From contig NC_036461.1 of NCBI RefSeq assembly GCF_002775205.1, positions 17,890,015 through 17,954,014 on the forward strand: a stretch of DNA of 64,000 bases, written 5' to 3'. This stretch comes from Xiphophorus maculatus. Taxonomy: Eukaryota; Chordata; Actinopteri; Cyprinodontiformes; Poeciliidae. This document shows, piece by piece, positions 25,541-44,031 of the stretch; position 1 is the stretch's first letter, and every line of letters starts with the position of its first letter. Below the pieces are notes generated by a model. It saw nothing but the letters and a program-made list of their open reading frames with translations. It made no database searches and was not told the DNA's origin. Position numbers and translations under genes: made by a program.

Positions 25541-26905
25541 CTATAGGATGATGCAAGGCTTCTTGTCCTTGAAAGGGTTTTCAGAGGTGGGCACGCCAAC
25601 CAGCAGGGGGTCGCTTCGAGCGTGCTGCTCACAGTAACTCATCAGGTCCGCCGCCGCTTTAGACACCTGGGGGAGGCGGACGGGAAGAGGGGTTCAGAAA
25701 AAAAAACAGAGGGAGAGGAAAGAAAAACTTTCCAAAAAGAAGTTCTCATGTCCCTATGCCTCTGATGACTCCACATAAGTGCACATCTAACTACAATTGT
25801 CTTTAGAAATTAAAAGAACTGCTAGGAAAATACAATCAAGCTTCAACAAGTAAGAAAAGCAATCACAAAAAACCAAAACAAAACGAAAAAAAAAACAAGC
25901 AACATAAAAATCAGACCACAAAAAGCAAAAACAATAATTTGGAAAAGATTTAATCTGTGACCTAAACAGAGGAGTGAAAGGAGAGTATTTGGTATGTAGT
26001 GGGAGCTGCCTCCGTGGAGGTGGGTTGGCAACTAAAACACTCTTTCTCCTTTTAGTCTCTGACTAAATCTTGGAAAATGAAGAAAAAAACTTTTTCTGCT
26101 GCACTAAAAGTAATTTTAAAGTTCAGAAATATATGAGGGGCTCTGTCCGTTTGGGGTTTTAAACACGGTTCACAGAATCATAAAGTGAATTTTGAATTTA
26201 AAGCAGTGAAAAGACGGTGAGATTAGAGTGACGTACGACAGCAGGATTTAGAAAAAGATTCAGGTGTGATAGTAGTAGCTTCAGTGCTCTAACTGTGGAG
26301 TAATGAAGGCAAAACTTACTAAATCATTACTTTTCAGCATAATGTTCTTAATCAGTAATCTCCCAACTTTTGAAAAAGTAACAACCAGCATCAACAGTTA
26401 TGTAGACTACTGGTCAGGGTGTCAGATGAATCATTTGAACCAAAAATAAGCTTTGTTATTATGACAGATTTGTCATTATTTAGTTTATTGAGGGTATTAT
26501 CCATCCATGTTCTTTCCTATGTGGTTGAGGTTGAATGGATTTTGTAAATGGAGTTACGACTAGGTGCCATTGGCATAAAAGTGAAAAGAAAGCAAGAGAT
26601 TTATTTAGTTTTTTCCCCTTTTATTCGCACATTTTACTCAAGCTTAGTATTTCATGGAAATCAATACTTTATTAACAAAAAAAAAAAGTATAGCGTGATA
26701 AAAAACACAACTAAGCTTTAACACTAAAGCTCAATTGCAGTGGTGGCACATTTAAAAAAGAAAATAGGAATACGAGAGAGGAAATATACGATCCACACAC
26801 AAAGCAGATGACCAATATTATCACCTTAATGCGTTCAATTCCTGCCTCGATCCTCAGCTGCTCCACCAGTTTCCTGGCCTGGGCGATATTATTAGTAGTG
26901 GACAT
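25541..26905 (-). CDS. gng7: G-protein gamma-7 subunit
   Basis: Two coding exons on the minus strand: 26905-26825 (27 codons) and 25666-25541 (41 codons plus TAG); 68 aa, the human length. Exon 1 begins [18 protein letters not shown] and exon 2 reads [17 protein letters not shown]...[14 protein letters not shown], almost the human GNG7 sequence. The C-terminal CIIL is a CaaX box for geranylgeranylation. Gamma-7 pairs with a beta subunit at the plasma membrane and is prominent in striatal and A2A/D1 receptor signalling through Golf. Start choice: an in-frame ATG two codons earlier (26911) exists, but the ATG at 26905 gives the conserved N terminus. The acceptor of the coding exon is before 26940, and the intron 25667-26824 has consensus ends. 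Confidence 0.97.
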
Positions 26906-26915
26906 ATTCATCCAT
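26892..26915 (-). promoter_or_regulatory. Overlapping 7-codon uORF across the gng7 start
   Basis: An ATG at 26915 opens a frame of seven codons that ends at TAA (26894-26892), past the main ATG at 26905 and out of frame with it. Ribosomes starting here would miss the gng7 start. Confidence 0.6.
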
Positions 26916-27451
26916 CAGAAGACACCAACACAGGAGAAAACTGCAGGAAGAAGAAGAAGAAAGAGAGACAGAAACGTTCAAAAGGAAAGCTGCTGTCGTC
27001 GTGCCCTAGCTTATTTGTCTCTTAGCAAATGGCTCTTGAAGGAGTTCTGTGAATCTCTAATTTTCCAGGAACCCTGCTTTCATACCGTTGACAGATTTTT
27101 ATCGATTCATCAGAATTGTGTGCCTTTCTATTGTAAACGTTGGACAACACTAGTTGTGGAGCCACAGCACCACATAGAGGTTTTAACGCGGTGGTGCAAC
27201 ACAAATGTTGACTGAGAAACCTGTGGATACGCAACACAGAACATACAAAATAAACATGGAGGGACCCCGGGGGGTTCAAAGGGAAACAGGCCCACATTTA
27301 TGTTCGTAATGTTTGAGACAGGAATAGTTTTTCTGCCTCTATAGGAGCACACACACAACAAAAAAACAAATCAACTCCAAGTTGCTTTGCTGACTCCGTG
27401 CTCCCAAGAACACGGATCATGATACATTATCCTCTACAAACGGAGCCTTAC

Positions 27452-27600
27452 CTGACTGGCGGTGTGCAGACAGGGCTCTCTCTGAACACTAATGTGAGAA
27501 GATGGAGAAGACGAGCTGAGGGGAAGCAGGCGGCAGGACAGCAGTAGGCGTGTAATGAGAACAGAGCTGGGAGGCAGCTGCGTTTACATTGGCTTCTCTC
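27452..27600 (-). other. gng7: Candidate gng7 5'UTR exon with a start-stop uORF
   Basis: Minus-strand acceptor TTTTCTTTTGCACAG before 27600 and donor CAG|gtaagg after 27452 frame a 149-base non-coding exon. It contains ATGTAA at 27590-27585, a minimal start-stop element. Exon status is inferred from splice sites only. Confidence 0.55.
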
Positions 27601-27684
27601 TGTGCAAAAGAAAAAGCAAGTTACACAAATGTTTGATGCAACTCTAATCACTAATAATCAATAATTATTTCATATTCAGCATAT

Positions 27685-28925
27685 AAGAGTATTCCCACCT
27701 CTGAACGTTTTCCACATTTTGCCATGTTACAGCCACAAATTTCAATTTACTTTTATTTTTTTTGGAACCTTATGTTACACAAGAGCACACAGTATTGAGT
27801 AATTATCAAGGGAAAGGAATCTGATGCATGTTTATTTTAAAATTATTTTCATTACAAATCCCTTACTCCGACACCCTCAAATAAAAGTGCAACGTGTCGC
27901 TTTCAGAAACCAGCCAAGTAGTAAATAGTCCTAACCTGTCAATAGGGTGTCATTTAATATTGGTATGAAAAGTTGAGGATAAGTTTAGGTTATGAAACTC
28001 CATCCAAATAAAATGGTGCCTCTGGAGGAGCTGCAGAGATCCACAGTGGAGGACAGGATAACTAATCTTTACATAAAGGCAATCTTTAGGCCATTGCTGA
28101 AAGTCGCTTTGCAGTTTGCAATAAGATAACACAGCAAACACGTGAAAGAAGTGCTTTGGCAAGATGCGATAGGAGTTGTTGCTTTTTTCCCCACATGCAA
28201 AATACTACAGTGTGCTGAGCTGAACAGTTCTTGACTTTAATCTCAAATGTGACTTCCTGGAATCACATTTCACTCTAAGTTGCAGCAAATCACAATGAGG
28301 TGCGGAGAAAATGCCGGGATCCTCTGCAAAACAGTTTATAATTACAGACAAGCAAGAAGTATTGGTTTTAAAATATTTTTACCAACTAAAAAAGTAAAAA
28401 AAAAAGAGGCAAAATGATAAAGATGAACAGATTCACTGGCTGAACAAACTGTTGATGAAAAGATGGGTGGAGCTAAGTACAGGTACGTAGAGGATGGAGC
28501 GAATGGAGCACAGTTCACCATCCAGCAGGACAGCGACTGCAAATATCCAGCAAAACAACAATAAACATCATCATCATGTGCCGGCAATGGTTCAGTCAAA
28601 CTACAGATCTAAATCGGTTGGAGGATTTCTCTCACCGACTTGTTTTCATGGATGCTCTTCCTCCAACCTGACAATCTGAGTTATTTTGTAAAAAAAAATA
28701 AATAAAAACAACAACAAAAACCACCCAAAAATAAAGACATATTAGCCATAATTATTGCTGTGAAACCTGATTTCAAAAAGACTGACAAGAAATGTCTGCC
28801 ACACTTTTCAGGTCCAAAGCAACCGCTGCTTTTGTGTTGGTCTATCACATTTACATATAAATACAGTAAACTGACAGTTGCTGTTGTAACTTGACAAAAT
28901 GTGAGAACGTCCAAGGAGTAAATGT
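27685..28925 (+). mobile_element. Near full-length decayed Tc1/mariner-like transposon
   Basis: Both ends survive: GAACGTTTTCCACATTTTGC near 27703 and the mirrored GTAACTTGACAAAATGTGAG near 28885. Between them are degraded transposase stretches on the plus strand: GCTTTGCAGTTTGC (residue run LQFA), AAGATGGGTGGAGCTAAGTA, ACCATCCAGCAGGACAGCG (the QDN-type catalytic block) and CAAACTACAGATCTAAATC. There are many frameshifts and stops. It lies in the inferred first intron of gng7. Confidence 0.8.
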
Positions 28926-30200
28926 GAAGTCAACCTAAAGCCATGTGAACCCTCTGCTCTTTTGTGCACATTGTTTCCAACATGCTGTCACAAACTTTCT
29001 GCCGTCTTCTGTTTGCCCTGCTCTGAGCTCGACCAGAACGCCTCATTGTCAGCACTTATAATCACAACCACACCTACAGCGCCGTCAGGGAGCTTAGCTG
29101 CCACCCAGCGCCTCGGTGTGCCGCTCTGTCTGTCGCTCTCAGGAGGAGAGTCCTGCTTTAATTACTACAACCGTGGAGCAGATCAGAGAACCGTGTGTGT
29201 AATTAGGGCTCCTGTGTAAGCGGGTGAGTGTGCAAGTGTAAGAGACAGAAAGAAATAAACATTTAGTAATAATAAAAAAGATATTTTTCCTCTTTAAATT
29301 GTGAATATGAAAGGGTTTTTTTTTTTTTTTTGCCTACAAATATTAGGAATAATTCTTGTATTTTGGTCAGAAAGAGATTTCCAAATCAGCCACGCTGTAT
29401 TAAATAAATTAAGATAAAGTAGCTTTTGCTCGCTTTTGTTTACATCTGATGTACTGTTGTCTGATGACGGCTTTAATAATAAACAGCCTTTTCTGTCTTT
29501 TTCCTGTATTTCTTGCCACATCAGGACAATGGTATCTTCCACATTATTTTAGCAAAGTCGTACTTTTCAAGAGCAAAGTCATATTTGTCATCCTGAGCTT
29601 TGATATTTTTGCCAAGATAAGGTTTAAAGGGATATTTGAGGAATGTTTGTGCCTCGACAAAATGCAGCTTCAGCTTCCTGTTCTCAGCTAACATATATGA
29701 GGTCATCGGTGTGGTCTTCTGCTGCTGTAGCCTGACAACCGTCTGTGATTATTCAGCATATTTAAAACTTGGTTGCTTTTGAAATAATCATAGCAACTCA
29801 TCTGTGCTCAGTTTAAACTTCAACAAGTTACCTTCACCACTGTATGCATCAACGCTGCCAAGTGAGAACTAAAAACGATATTTGTGGCATTTTCATGTAC
29901 AAATCAATAACAGCTTCACTTACACTGCATGGCTTCCTATCAAAAAGGGCAACTGCTGTCTCTCTGCACACACATTTATCAGATTTAGTGTTCCTTTGGT
30001 ATATATACAGTGTGTACCTCTTGCTACTATTTTGTTCTCTAATGGAAATAAGTCTCTGTCTCAATGGAAGCTTACCAGCATTAAGGTAGACAAAAAAAAA
30101 AAAAAAACACAACAAAACAAATGTTTGCTGTTATAATATGTGCAGCCTGTTTTTAAAACTTTCTGAGAGCTGAAATAAACACTCCTCCCGCCCCACACTC
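28926..30200. other. gng7 upstream intronic stretch, no feature recognised
   Basis: AT-rich, with a poly(T) run near 29316-29331 and a poly(A) run near 30092-30107. No exon-like segment was found on either strand. Confidence 0.5.
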
Positions 30201-31450
30201 CCACTTAAGTCACATCAGTCTCCGCTCCAAAGCATTAGAGAAATACACGAACATCAACACGGCATCCCAACGAAATATCCGAGCAGAAAAACACGGCCCC
30301 GCCGGATCTGGACAGGCCCAGCTATCAGCGGCCAGCCAGCGGAGCCCACGGCGGCTCTCAGGACGCGCAGAGCCCCCCACCCCACCCCGCGTCAACCCCT
30401 TATTGATCCCAGCAGCTGCCTGGCGCTGATCGGGCCTGCATGTCCTCTGCTTCACAGGCCCTGCTCGCCGCTCCGCCGTGTGAAAACACAATGCGGGCAT
30501 TTTGATGGATGGAACAGCGTGTCCTCTCTCCCGTGGCTATCCACGCACCAAAAGACACACACGCATACGCACGCCGAGCATGCACACGCGTACACGCACA
30601 GGCACCCAGACCTTGTGCACACATCAAAGCCAAAGATTATCTCCCCCCCTCCTCCTCCTCCTCCACCCCCGTCTCCTCCTCATGTGAAGACCAGACAAGA
30701 TCGCTAGGAGCTCTGAAAGAAGACCCCCCTCCACCCGCTCTACGCCCTCCACGCACCCCCTGCCCCCTCACCCCCCACGATCGCCAGCCGTGGCAGTGGG
30801 GTGGTGACATGCTCCAGCAGACCACTAGAAACTCATCCAGGGACCACACAAGACCGGAGCGCACGCCAAAAAAAAAAAAAAAAATGTTCCGCTATTATGC
30901 AAAATAATAGGCCTACTTCGACAAATAAGATCCAGCTTCTGCTGCCTGCGCTTCCTCAGAAGGTCCAAAGCCCCCCAGGCTGCAAGAAATCTTCCACTGA
31001 CCCTGTCCCCGGTCCTCCCCACCCTCTCTGCCGGCTACACACACACACACCCACACACACAAACACAAGAAGAAGAAAAAAAAGGGGGTGGGTTGGGGTG
31101 GGGAGGTGTGTGTGTGTGTGTGTGTGTGTGGGTGTGTGTGTGTGTGTGTGTGGAGGGGGTGGGGGGGTAGGGGGGGATCCGATTCGTGACACCGATGGAG
31201 CCCCCCTCTCCTGCTGCTGCAGCCGAACCTCGGTGACAAGAATTCGGGGGGGTTCGCAGAAAGCGCACAGTGTTGCTATAAGACAGGAAGGGAGGAAAAT
31301 AGCCGAATATCACCAAACTCACCTCCGAATGCGCTGGATTGGTGATTTAAAGGGCCAGATCCGCTCGCTCCTCGTCTCCACCGAGCCAAACGCCTCCCCC
31401 ACCGCTACAGTGTCTGTCCACTCCTCTACCTCCCCCCTCCCACCCACCCC
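30200..31450 (-). promoter_or_regulatory. gng7: GC-rich candidate gng7 promoter and first exon
   Basis: GC and CpG rise sharply over 30220-31420. On the minus strand, CATTCGGAG|gtgagt gives a donor after 31323, fitting a non-coding first exon that starts somewhere below about 31450. A (CT)n tract at 31454-31526 and a (GT)n tract at 31106-31151 flank it. No TATA box is clear, as usual for CpG-type promoters. The exact transcription start is unknown. Confidence 0.5.
31106..31151. repeat. (GT)n tract followed by G-rich run
   Basis: About 46 bases of GT repeat followed by GGGGGTGGGGGGGTAGGGGGG to 31176. Alternating purine-pyrimidine beside G-runs could adopt Z-DNA or quadruplex forms. Confidence 0.9.
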
Positions 31451-31451
31451 C

Positions 31452-31453
<2 letters not shown>

Positions 31454-31491
<38 letters not shown>

Positions 31492-31526
31492 TCTCTCCCT
31501 CTCTCTCTCTCTCTCCCTCTCTCTCC
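31454..31526. repeat. (CT)n homopyrimidine tract
   Basis: About 73 bases of CT repeat with occasional CCCT interruptions, just upstream (minus-strand sense) of the candidate gng7 first exon. GAGA-type tracts are frequent in promoters and can form triplexes. Confidence 0.9.
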
Positions 31527-31529
31527 CCG

Positions 31530-32349
31530 CCGATAAGCAGCTTTAACCCAGGTGTTGGTAAAACATCATCAAACGGAGCGACAGCAATAATCCTTCTAGC
31601 AGAGGGGCTTATTTTGTAATTTCCCAATTATATTCTTATCAATAAACACGCAGGGAAATATGAAAGAATGTACCAAATTTATCAGTGGCTATTTACATTT
31701 TCTCCACAAATACCTGCTACGTATACTATTTCCAATACCCCAGCAACCATTTTTTTAAAAATGGCATAGGGGACCGACACGTGTTTCCTAACTCTTCTTC
31801 CTGTGTATTATGAACTCGTTGGTTCAGAAGTTTATCTGTTTGAACGGTTTTAGATGAGAAACGCGAGGAAGGAAGACAGAATGGAGGAAAAGAAAGAAGG
31901 GAAAATGGAAGGAGAGATGGAAGAACGGATCAAGAACAACACTGAACCGAAACTCCCTACACTTCCCCGTTTTATACTCTGTAAACAACATTTCTTCACA
32001 CACAAAAAAAAGCTTCACTCACAGTTTCTCTGACTGAATTGTGCCCAGTGACATATTATATAACCGCGCCATTAAACCGGCCGTCTTCTCAAAGTTTTGT
32101 CTGTAATTTTCACATTAAGCATCAGTGGGTGGGGATCTTAGACACGCCCACTCTTGTGTGCATCTGGACCTGGTTTACTTGTACTGTAAAAACAACTGTA
32201 TTTCTCTACAGTGCAGCGCCATTTTGCACCAGGCGATGGCGCCATTTACCAACTCTAGCTCCCACGACTCAGTGGGAGAGGAAGAGAGAAGACGAGGAGG
32301 AGGAGGAGGAGGAGGAGGAGGAGGAGAGGGTTTCTTGCTCATTGCCTCT

Positions 32350-32427
<78 letters not shown>

Positions 32428-33415
32428 ATGCAGCCTCTCACCTAACAGAGCTCCATCCTCCTCGCAGATAAACACGCGGCTGCGTCTACCGCTATAGCGA
32501 TGGCTGAATACAAACATTTGTCTGAGCCGAGCAGGGATGCGGGCTAAATGTGTTGAATCCTGTTTTCAAACACAGATTTATTTTGTTCCCTTGCTTGTTC
32601 CCGACAGGCAGACAGAAACAGGCTTTTGCCACTAGTTTAAGCTAACAAGCGTAGTCCCTCTTGGTTTCCATTTTACTTCCTCTGACCCCACCCTTGTTGC
32701 GTTGAGCGACGCGCAGAGTTAGAAAGAAGTGAGCGGTGGAAGCCCATGAGTCACCATGACAGAAGTAGCATGAACCCCCATATATTTTTACTTATTTATT
32801 TATTTATTATTTTGCAGGCGCAGCATTGACCTAATTGGAGAAACATGTGTCTTAGTGCGTGTGCGACCACAGCAGCACGTTTGGAGACGATGGGTAACTA
32901 ATTAGGGTCCAACCGGAAGTGGGAGGTGGGGCTCGTGAATAAGGGGGGTTGTGGTTTAAGCCTGAGGGTGTAACGTCTTTGTTGGACACCCCAGCAGCAG
33001 CAGAAGGCTTGAAGACCTCTAGCTGCCAAAAGGCATCTCTGTCTCCACCGGACTCCCTCCAGGCTGAGGCCACGTCCATTGTCAACGTCACCCCGTCTCC
33101 ATGGCGACCGTGCTGGGGACAGCATCCCCCCCTGGCAGATGTCAGAGAGCTAAGAAGTGTGAGTGGATGAGGAACAGGGAGACCGAGGGGCCGGCACCTC
33201 TGTGTGACTTTCTGACAGTGCGTCAGGGAGTTAACGGAGGTTATCTGAGACCTCCTTCATGCGACGACCTGTGAGATTATTCACACGCCTTCTAGATTTC
33301 CACGCTCCGTCATGTTCCATGAGCAAACAGCAGTGTGTTGCTGAGGTTTTACGCTACAGGATGAGACAAGTGGTGCTGAAATGTGAAGCGTACGAGGTTT
33401 TCAATTCTGCTTTGA
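31530..33415. other. gng7-diras1 intergenic stretch with scattered motif matches
   Basis: No gene recognised. Noted are an AP-1 consensus TGAGTCA at 32747-32753 and an ETS-type CCGGAAGT near 32911. These may mark an enhancer or minor promoter, but single motif matches are weak evidence. Confidence 0.35.
32294..32425. repeat. (GGA)n then (CA)n compound microsatellite
   Basis: GAG/GGA units over about 32294-32329, then a CA array over about 32355-32425. Open frames through it are repeat artefacts. Confidence 0.95.
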
Positions 33416-33419
33416 AAAC

Positions 33420-34250
33420 TACAGAACGTGACATTTAATAATACAAATCTGAAAAGTGGCGCGTTCGCTTATACCCATTCCGGGGTCTGGAACCATGTTT
33501 GGTGCATCTACAGCTGCGTGTAAATCTAGAGACTGGAATGTCAGCCTATTTCTTCTAGGTTGAGCAGTGCAGAGCGGCCGGTTGCCTCCTGAGCTGCCAG
33601 ATAACTGGATCTTTATAGGACACAAAGTTTTGTGGGACAGTTTTGATCTCATCTGGACATGGCAACTTCTTCCATACATTTACTGTGTTTCCTGCATGGC
33701 TTGTAGCAAACTGGAAGTTCAGCTTCGCATGACGTTCCTCCACAATTTACTTGTTTTGGAACTTTTCCATATTGCCAGAATTGCTTGCAATACACAGGTT
33801 ACAGATATAGAGTCTCCGACCTGAGCAGCAGATCTCTGCAGCTCCTCCAGAGTTACCGCAGGCCTCTTGACCTATGGTTGGTGTCATAGTGTTTCCATGT
33901 TTAGCAAATGGAAAGACGTTTATCTGACTTTTACTCAAACCCTCATCCTTATCTAAACTTCTGCAGTTTTTTCCCTGACCTGTCCACTGTGTTTCTTGGT
34001 CTTTGTGTTTGCTGCTTGTTCTCTGATATTATCTAATAAACCTCTGATGCCTTCACAGAACAGCTGTATAAAAGACAACTGGGCTTCATTTACTGAACAG
34101 GTGACTTTAAACGGCAGATGGTTGATTTTATTTCTGGGTTCTTGAGTATACAATTTTATTTTCCACTGACGGATCAATGTGTTGGTCTGTCTTCCGCTTT
34201 CCCCCGGAAAAAAAATAATCCAATAAAATAGATGGAGGATTAAACCGCAA
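33420..34250 (-). mobile_element. Tc1/mariner-like remnant
   Basis: Matches to the same Tc1-like family: AAATCTGAAAAGTGGCG, TTTTGATCTCATCTGGACAT, TTGTAGCAAACTGG, CTCTGCAGCTCCTCCAGAGT and GATGCCTTCACAGAACAGCT. Transposase direction is minus. No intact frame. Confidence 0.75.
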
Positions 34251-41245
<6,995 letters not shown>

Positions 41246-41246
41246 C

Positions 41247-41252
41247 TTTATT
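41247..41252 (-). terminator. diras1: Candidate diras1 poly(A) signal
   Basis: TTTATT on the plus strand, AATAAA on the minus strand, about 370 bases beyond the diras1 stop. It is the nearest such signal. Confidence 0.5.
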
Positions 41253-41623
41253 CTACTGCGACGATGGCTCCGATGTTTTGATGCAAGCAAATCTCCGCAG
41301 CCTCCACGATTCCATTTCTCGCTCGTCTTCTTCTCCACGGTTCCTGGACGCTGCGCCGCCGTCTCACCTCCGCCCACTTAGACAAACACTTCTGAGCTGC
41401 TTCTTTCCGGTGCGCTGCTGTGGTTCTGAAATCCCAACTCAAACAAATGGAGGATGTGGATAATAAGATTCCCATTGCCATCGCAACATTTTTGCTTTGA
41501 TTGGATAAACAGAGAGTCTCTCCTTTGTCCTGTCCTTCTCATTTATCCCTACCGATCAGCATATCCTCCCCTCTCTTCCCTCTCTCTTCTCTTCTCCTCT
41601 CCTTCCGTCTCCTCTTTCTCGAT

Positions 41624-42811
41624 CTACATCACGCTGCATTTGCCCTTCAGTCTCTCTGCGCGGGACTGCTTCCCGGAGCGCTTGCCATCGATGTTCAGGC
41701 TCATGTTCCTCTTCTTGTCCAGGTTGAGCAGCTCCTGGAAGAGCTCCGTGACGTTGTGGTTGGTCTTGGCCGACGTCTCCATGAAGGCGCACTTCCAGCG
41801 GTTGGCCTGGTCCTCCCCGTCCTTGGTCTCCACCTCACGATGGGTCTCATCGCTCTTGTTTCCCACCAGCATGATGGGGATGGCCTCGACATTGCTTTTT
41901 ATGGCCAGAATCTGCAGAAGAGAAGAAAAGTGAGCATGGAAGGTTCCTGTTTTGAATTTTCAGGCACTGATTGCCATGAAGTAGAGTGTATTTTGTTGGG
42001 GTTTCATGGAATAACAGTACATATTTGCTTTCAGTTTCCTTTTTTTTTTTACATATAAAATTTGAAACGAGTTTTCTGCATTTATAGTTACATCTGCCAG
42101 CCTTTTGAAGTATGCCTCTGCCAGCTTTGCACATTTACAGGATGCAAACTTTACCCATTCTGCTTTGTGACACGGCTCAAACTGGGTCACAATAAACAGA
42201 GAACTTCTGGACTTGAACTGGACCGTTCTAAATCATGATCATGCGTCCACCTAAACACCTCCATTGTTGCTCTCTGAAAAAGTTTTCTTCCTTGTCAGAG
42301 ATTGCCTTGTCTTGCAGACAAATATTCAGTCTTGTGGACTGAATATTTTTGGAAAGCTAGTGAAGTCACAGAGTGTCATTCATACATTATTAACCAAAAC
42401 ACATCTCTATCAATCTCATATTAACTTCCGATTTAGAGTCTTTCCTTGTTGTTATATACATATACACTCAGAGAAGAAGGCCTTTCATACACAGACACAC
42501 ACCTGCTGATAAATGGGTTTCAGCTCCTCCAGAGACTGTTTGCTTGTGATGGAGTAGACCAGGATGAAGGCGTGGCCCTTGGAGATGGAGAGGCGCTGCA
42601 TGGCTGGGAACTGGTGGCTGCCCGTGGTGTCTGTGATCTGCAGGGTGCACACGCTTTTATCGCAGCTGATCACTTGCCGGTAGGTGTCCTCCACCGTGGG
42701 GATGTAGGTGTCCCTGAACGTGCCCTTAACAAAGCGCAGGACCAGGGAGCTCTTCCCCACGCCTCCCGCGCCGAACACCACCACACGGTAGTCGTTGCTC
42801 TGCTCCGGCAT
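41624..42811 (-). CDS. diras1: GTP-binding protein Di-Ras1
   Basis: Two coding exons on the minus strand: 42811-42503 (103 codons) and 41911-41624 (95 codons plus TAG); 198 aa, the length of human DIRAS1. Motifs: P-loop GAGGVGKS (14-21), switch I T39, DTTGS (61-65), NKSD (121-124), ETSAK (148-152), CaaX box CSVM (195-198). Ser at the place of Ras Gln61 is a Di-Ras family hallmark and explains the low intrinsic GTPase and GTP-loaded state. Di-Ras proteins sit at the plasma membrane, bind SmgGDS and oppose Ras signalling; expression is mainly neural. [13 protein letters not shown] near the end is the Di-Ras signature. DIRAS1 rather than DIRAS2 is favoured by linkage to gng7 and gadd45b. The coding intron 41912-42502 is discussed in findings. 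Candidate 5'UTR acceptor lies before 42843. Confidence 0.95.
42060..42350 (-). mobile_element. Tc1/mariner-like fragment inside the diras1 coding intron
   Basis: CTCTGCCAGCTTTGCACATTTACAG, CCCATTCTGCTTTGTGACACGGCTCAAACTGGGTCA and CTCCATTGTTGCTCTCTG match the Tc1-like family by pieces (quoted parts joined here only by order). It takes up about half of the 591-base intron. Its end carries a perfect hairpin at 42320-42348. Confidence 0.7.
42320..42348. repeat. Perfect 12-bp hairpin
   Basis: AAATATTCAGTC, loop TTGTG, GACTGAATATTT. It lies in the diras1 intron at the edge of the Tc1 fragment. Confidence 0.9.
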
Positions 42812-43449
42812 TCTGCCTCTGCAGGCTTAAGAGAGTGCTGCACCTGAAGCGGCAAAGATGGAAGCAAAGGGAGGAGAAAGACAATGTAACGTGGCGAATG
42901 GAAGAGAATCTTACTTGAGATTTATTTATTTATGACAAACTTATCAATGTTGTTAGCAGTTTTTCATATGTTTAACCTCAACCATGGTAAATGTAGTACT
43001 TAAAAATATCTATGAAACTGAACTCAAGCACCAGAGAGATTTTTTTTCCCATTTCCTGTACAAAATATATAATCAGCAAATAGTGGACCTACAGATGAAA
43101 CAAATATTCCTGGAATAGGCTTTCCAAAAAGAAGCTCATAAGGAATTACATAATTCCCTATACTTATATAGGGAAATTTACAATAATAATTTTCAATTTT
43201 CTACATTTTGCTCAAAGTTCAAAGTCACTTCTTTGATATCCCTCAGAGAATCCTGTCCAACATTCGCAGTTCTGTCATTTTTCTCAAGTGCAGATTTTGT
43301 GTATACTTTTGTTTGTAGGCCTACCTAACTCAATTATTGATCAAGTTACTTGTGGAGCACAGAACAGACACGTAAATGTGCATCAGTAAAGAATAATAAA
43401 GGAAAATACTCATCCTGAAAGGCGTAATTCTGGAACCTCATCCAAAGTC

Positions 43450-43830
43450 ACACCAACCAACCAGTAAACCAAACAACCAAGTCATTTCAACCAACCAATC
43501 TACCAAAGAAAAAATCAGCCAATCAAACAAGCAACCTACAGATGAAATAACTAACCATCCAATCAATTAATCAATCTGATTGGTTGATGGAAATTACCCA
43601 AACAATAAAACAAGCAGAAAACCAAAAGTAAGCAACAGACAAAGCAAGTAGCCCTCTAAAAAGAAAAGCCAGCAGGAGTGTAAACAAAGAAACAAGCAAC
43701 TAGCCAGGCAGAAAAGTGATCAACTAAAGCAAATATGTAACCAACTATATAGACTATAACAAAAAGTAATTAACAACAAGGAAAGCAAACAAATAACTAA
43801 CTAGTGAAGCAATCTGCCGACCGACAAGTT
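43450..43830. repeat. Cryptically simple CCAA/CAAA-rich stretch
   Basis: Strongly strand-asymmetric sequence built of ACCAACCAA, CCAATCAA and ACAAGCAA variants without a fixed period. It looks like a decayed tetranucleotide satellite. No coding signal. Confidence 0.6.
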
Positions 43831-44031
43831 TTATGAAGTGATGCTGTTTACCTGCTGGTGACATATTGTCAGTGTCGCTTTAGTTCTTTGTTTAGTGATT
43901 ATTATCAGTGCAAAAATAGGTTGTGAGTCAAGAAATAAACAAGCTTCCTCATCCAGTAAGAGAGATTTCATGTTTAAAAAAATAATAATAAAAAAGCTGC
44001 GAAATGACACCAGCTGCACTGCAAGTTTAAC

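Noticed and set aside
26906-26911. Upstream in-frame ATG of gng7 as the real start
   Set aside because: It would add two residues; the downstream ATG gives the conserved gamma-7 N terminus.
30801-31619. 272-codon plus-strand open frame near the gng7 promoter
   Set aside because: Low-complexity translation of CA, GT and CT tracts; no domain or splice context.
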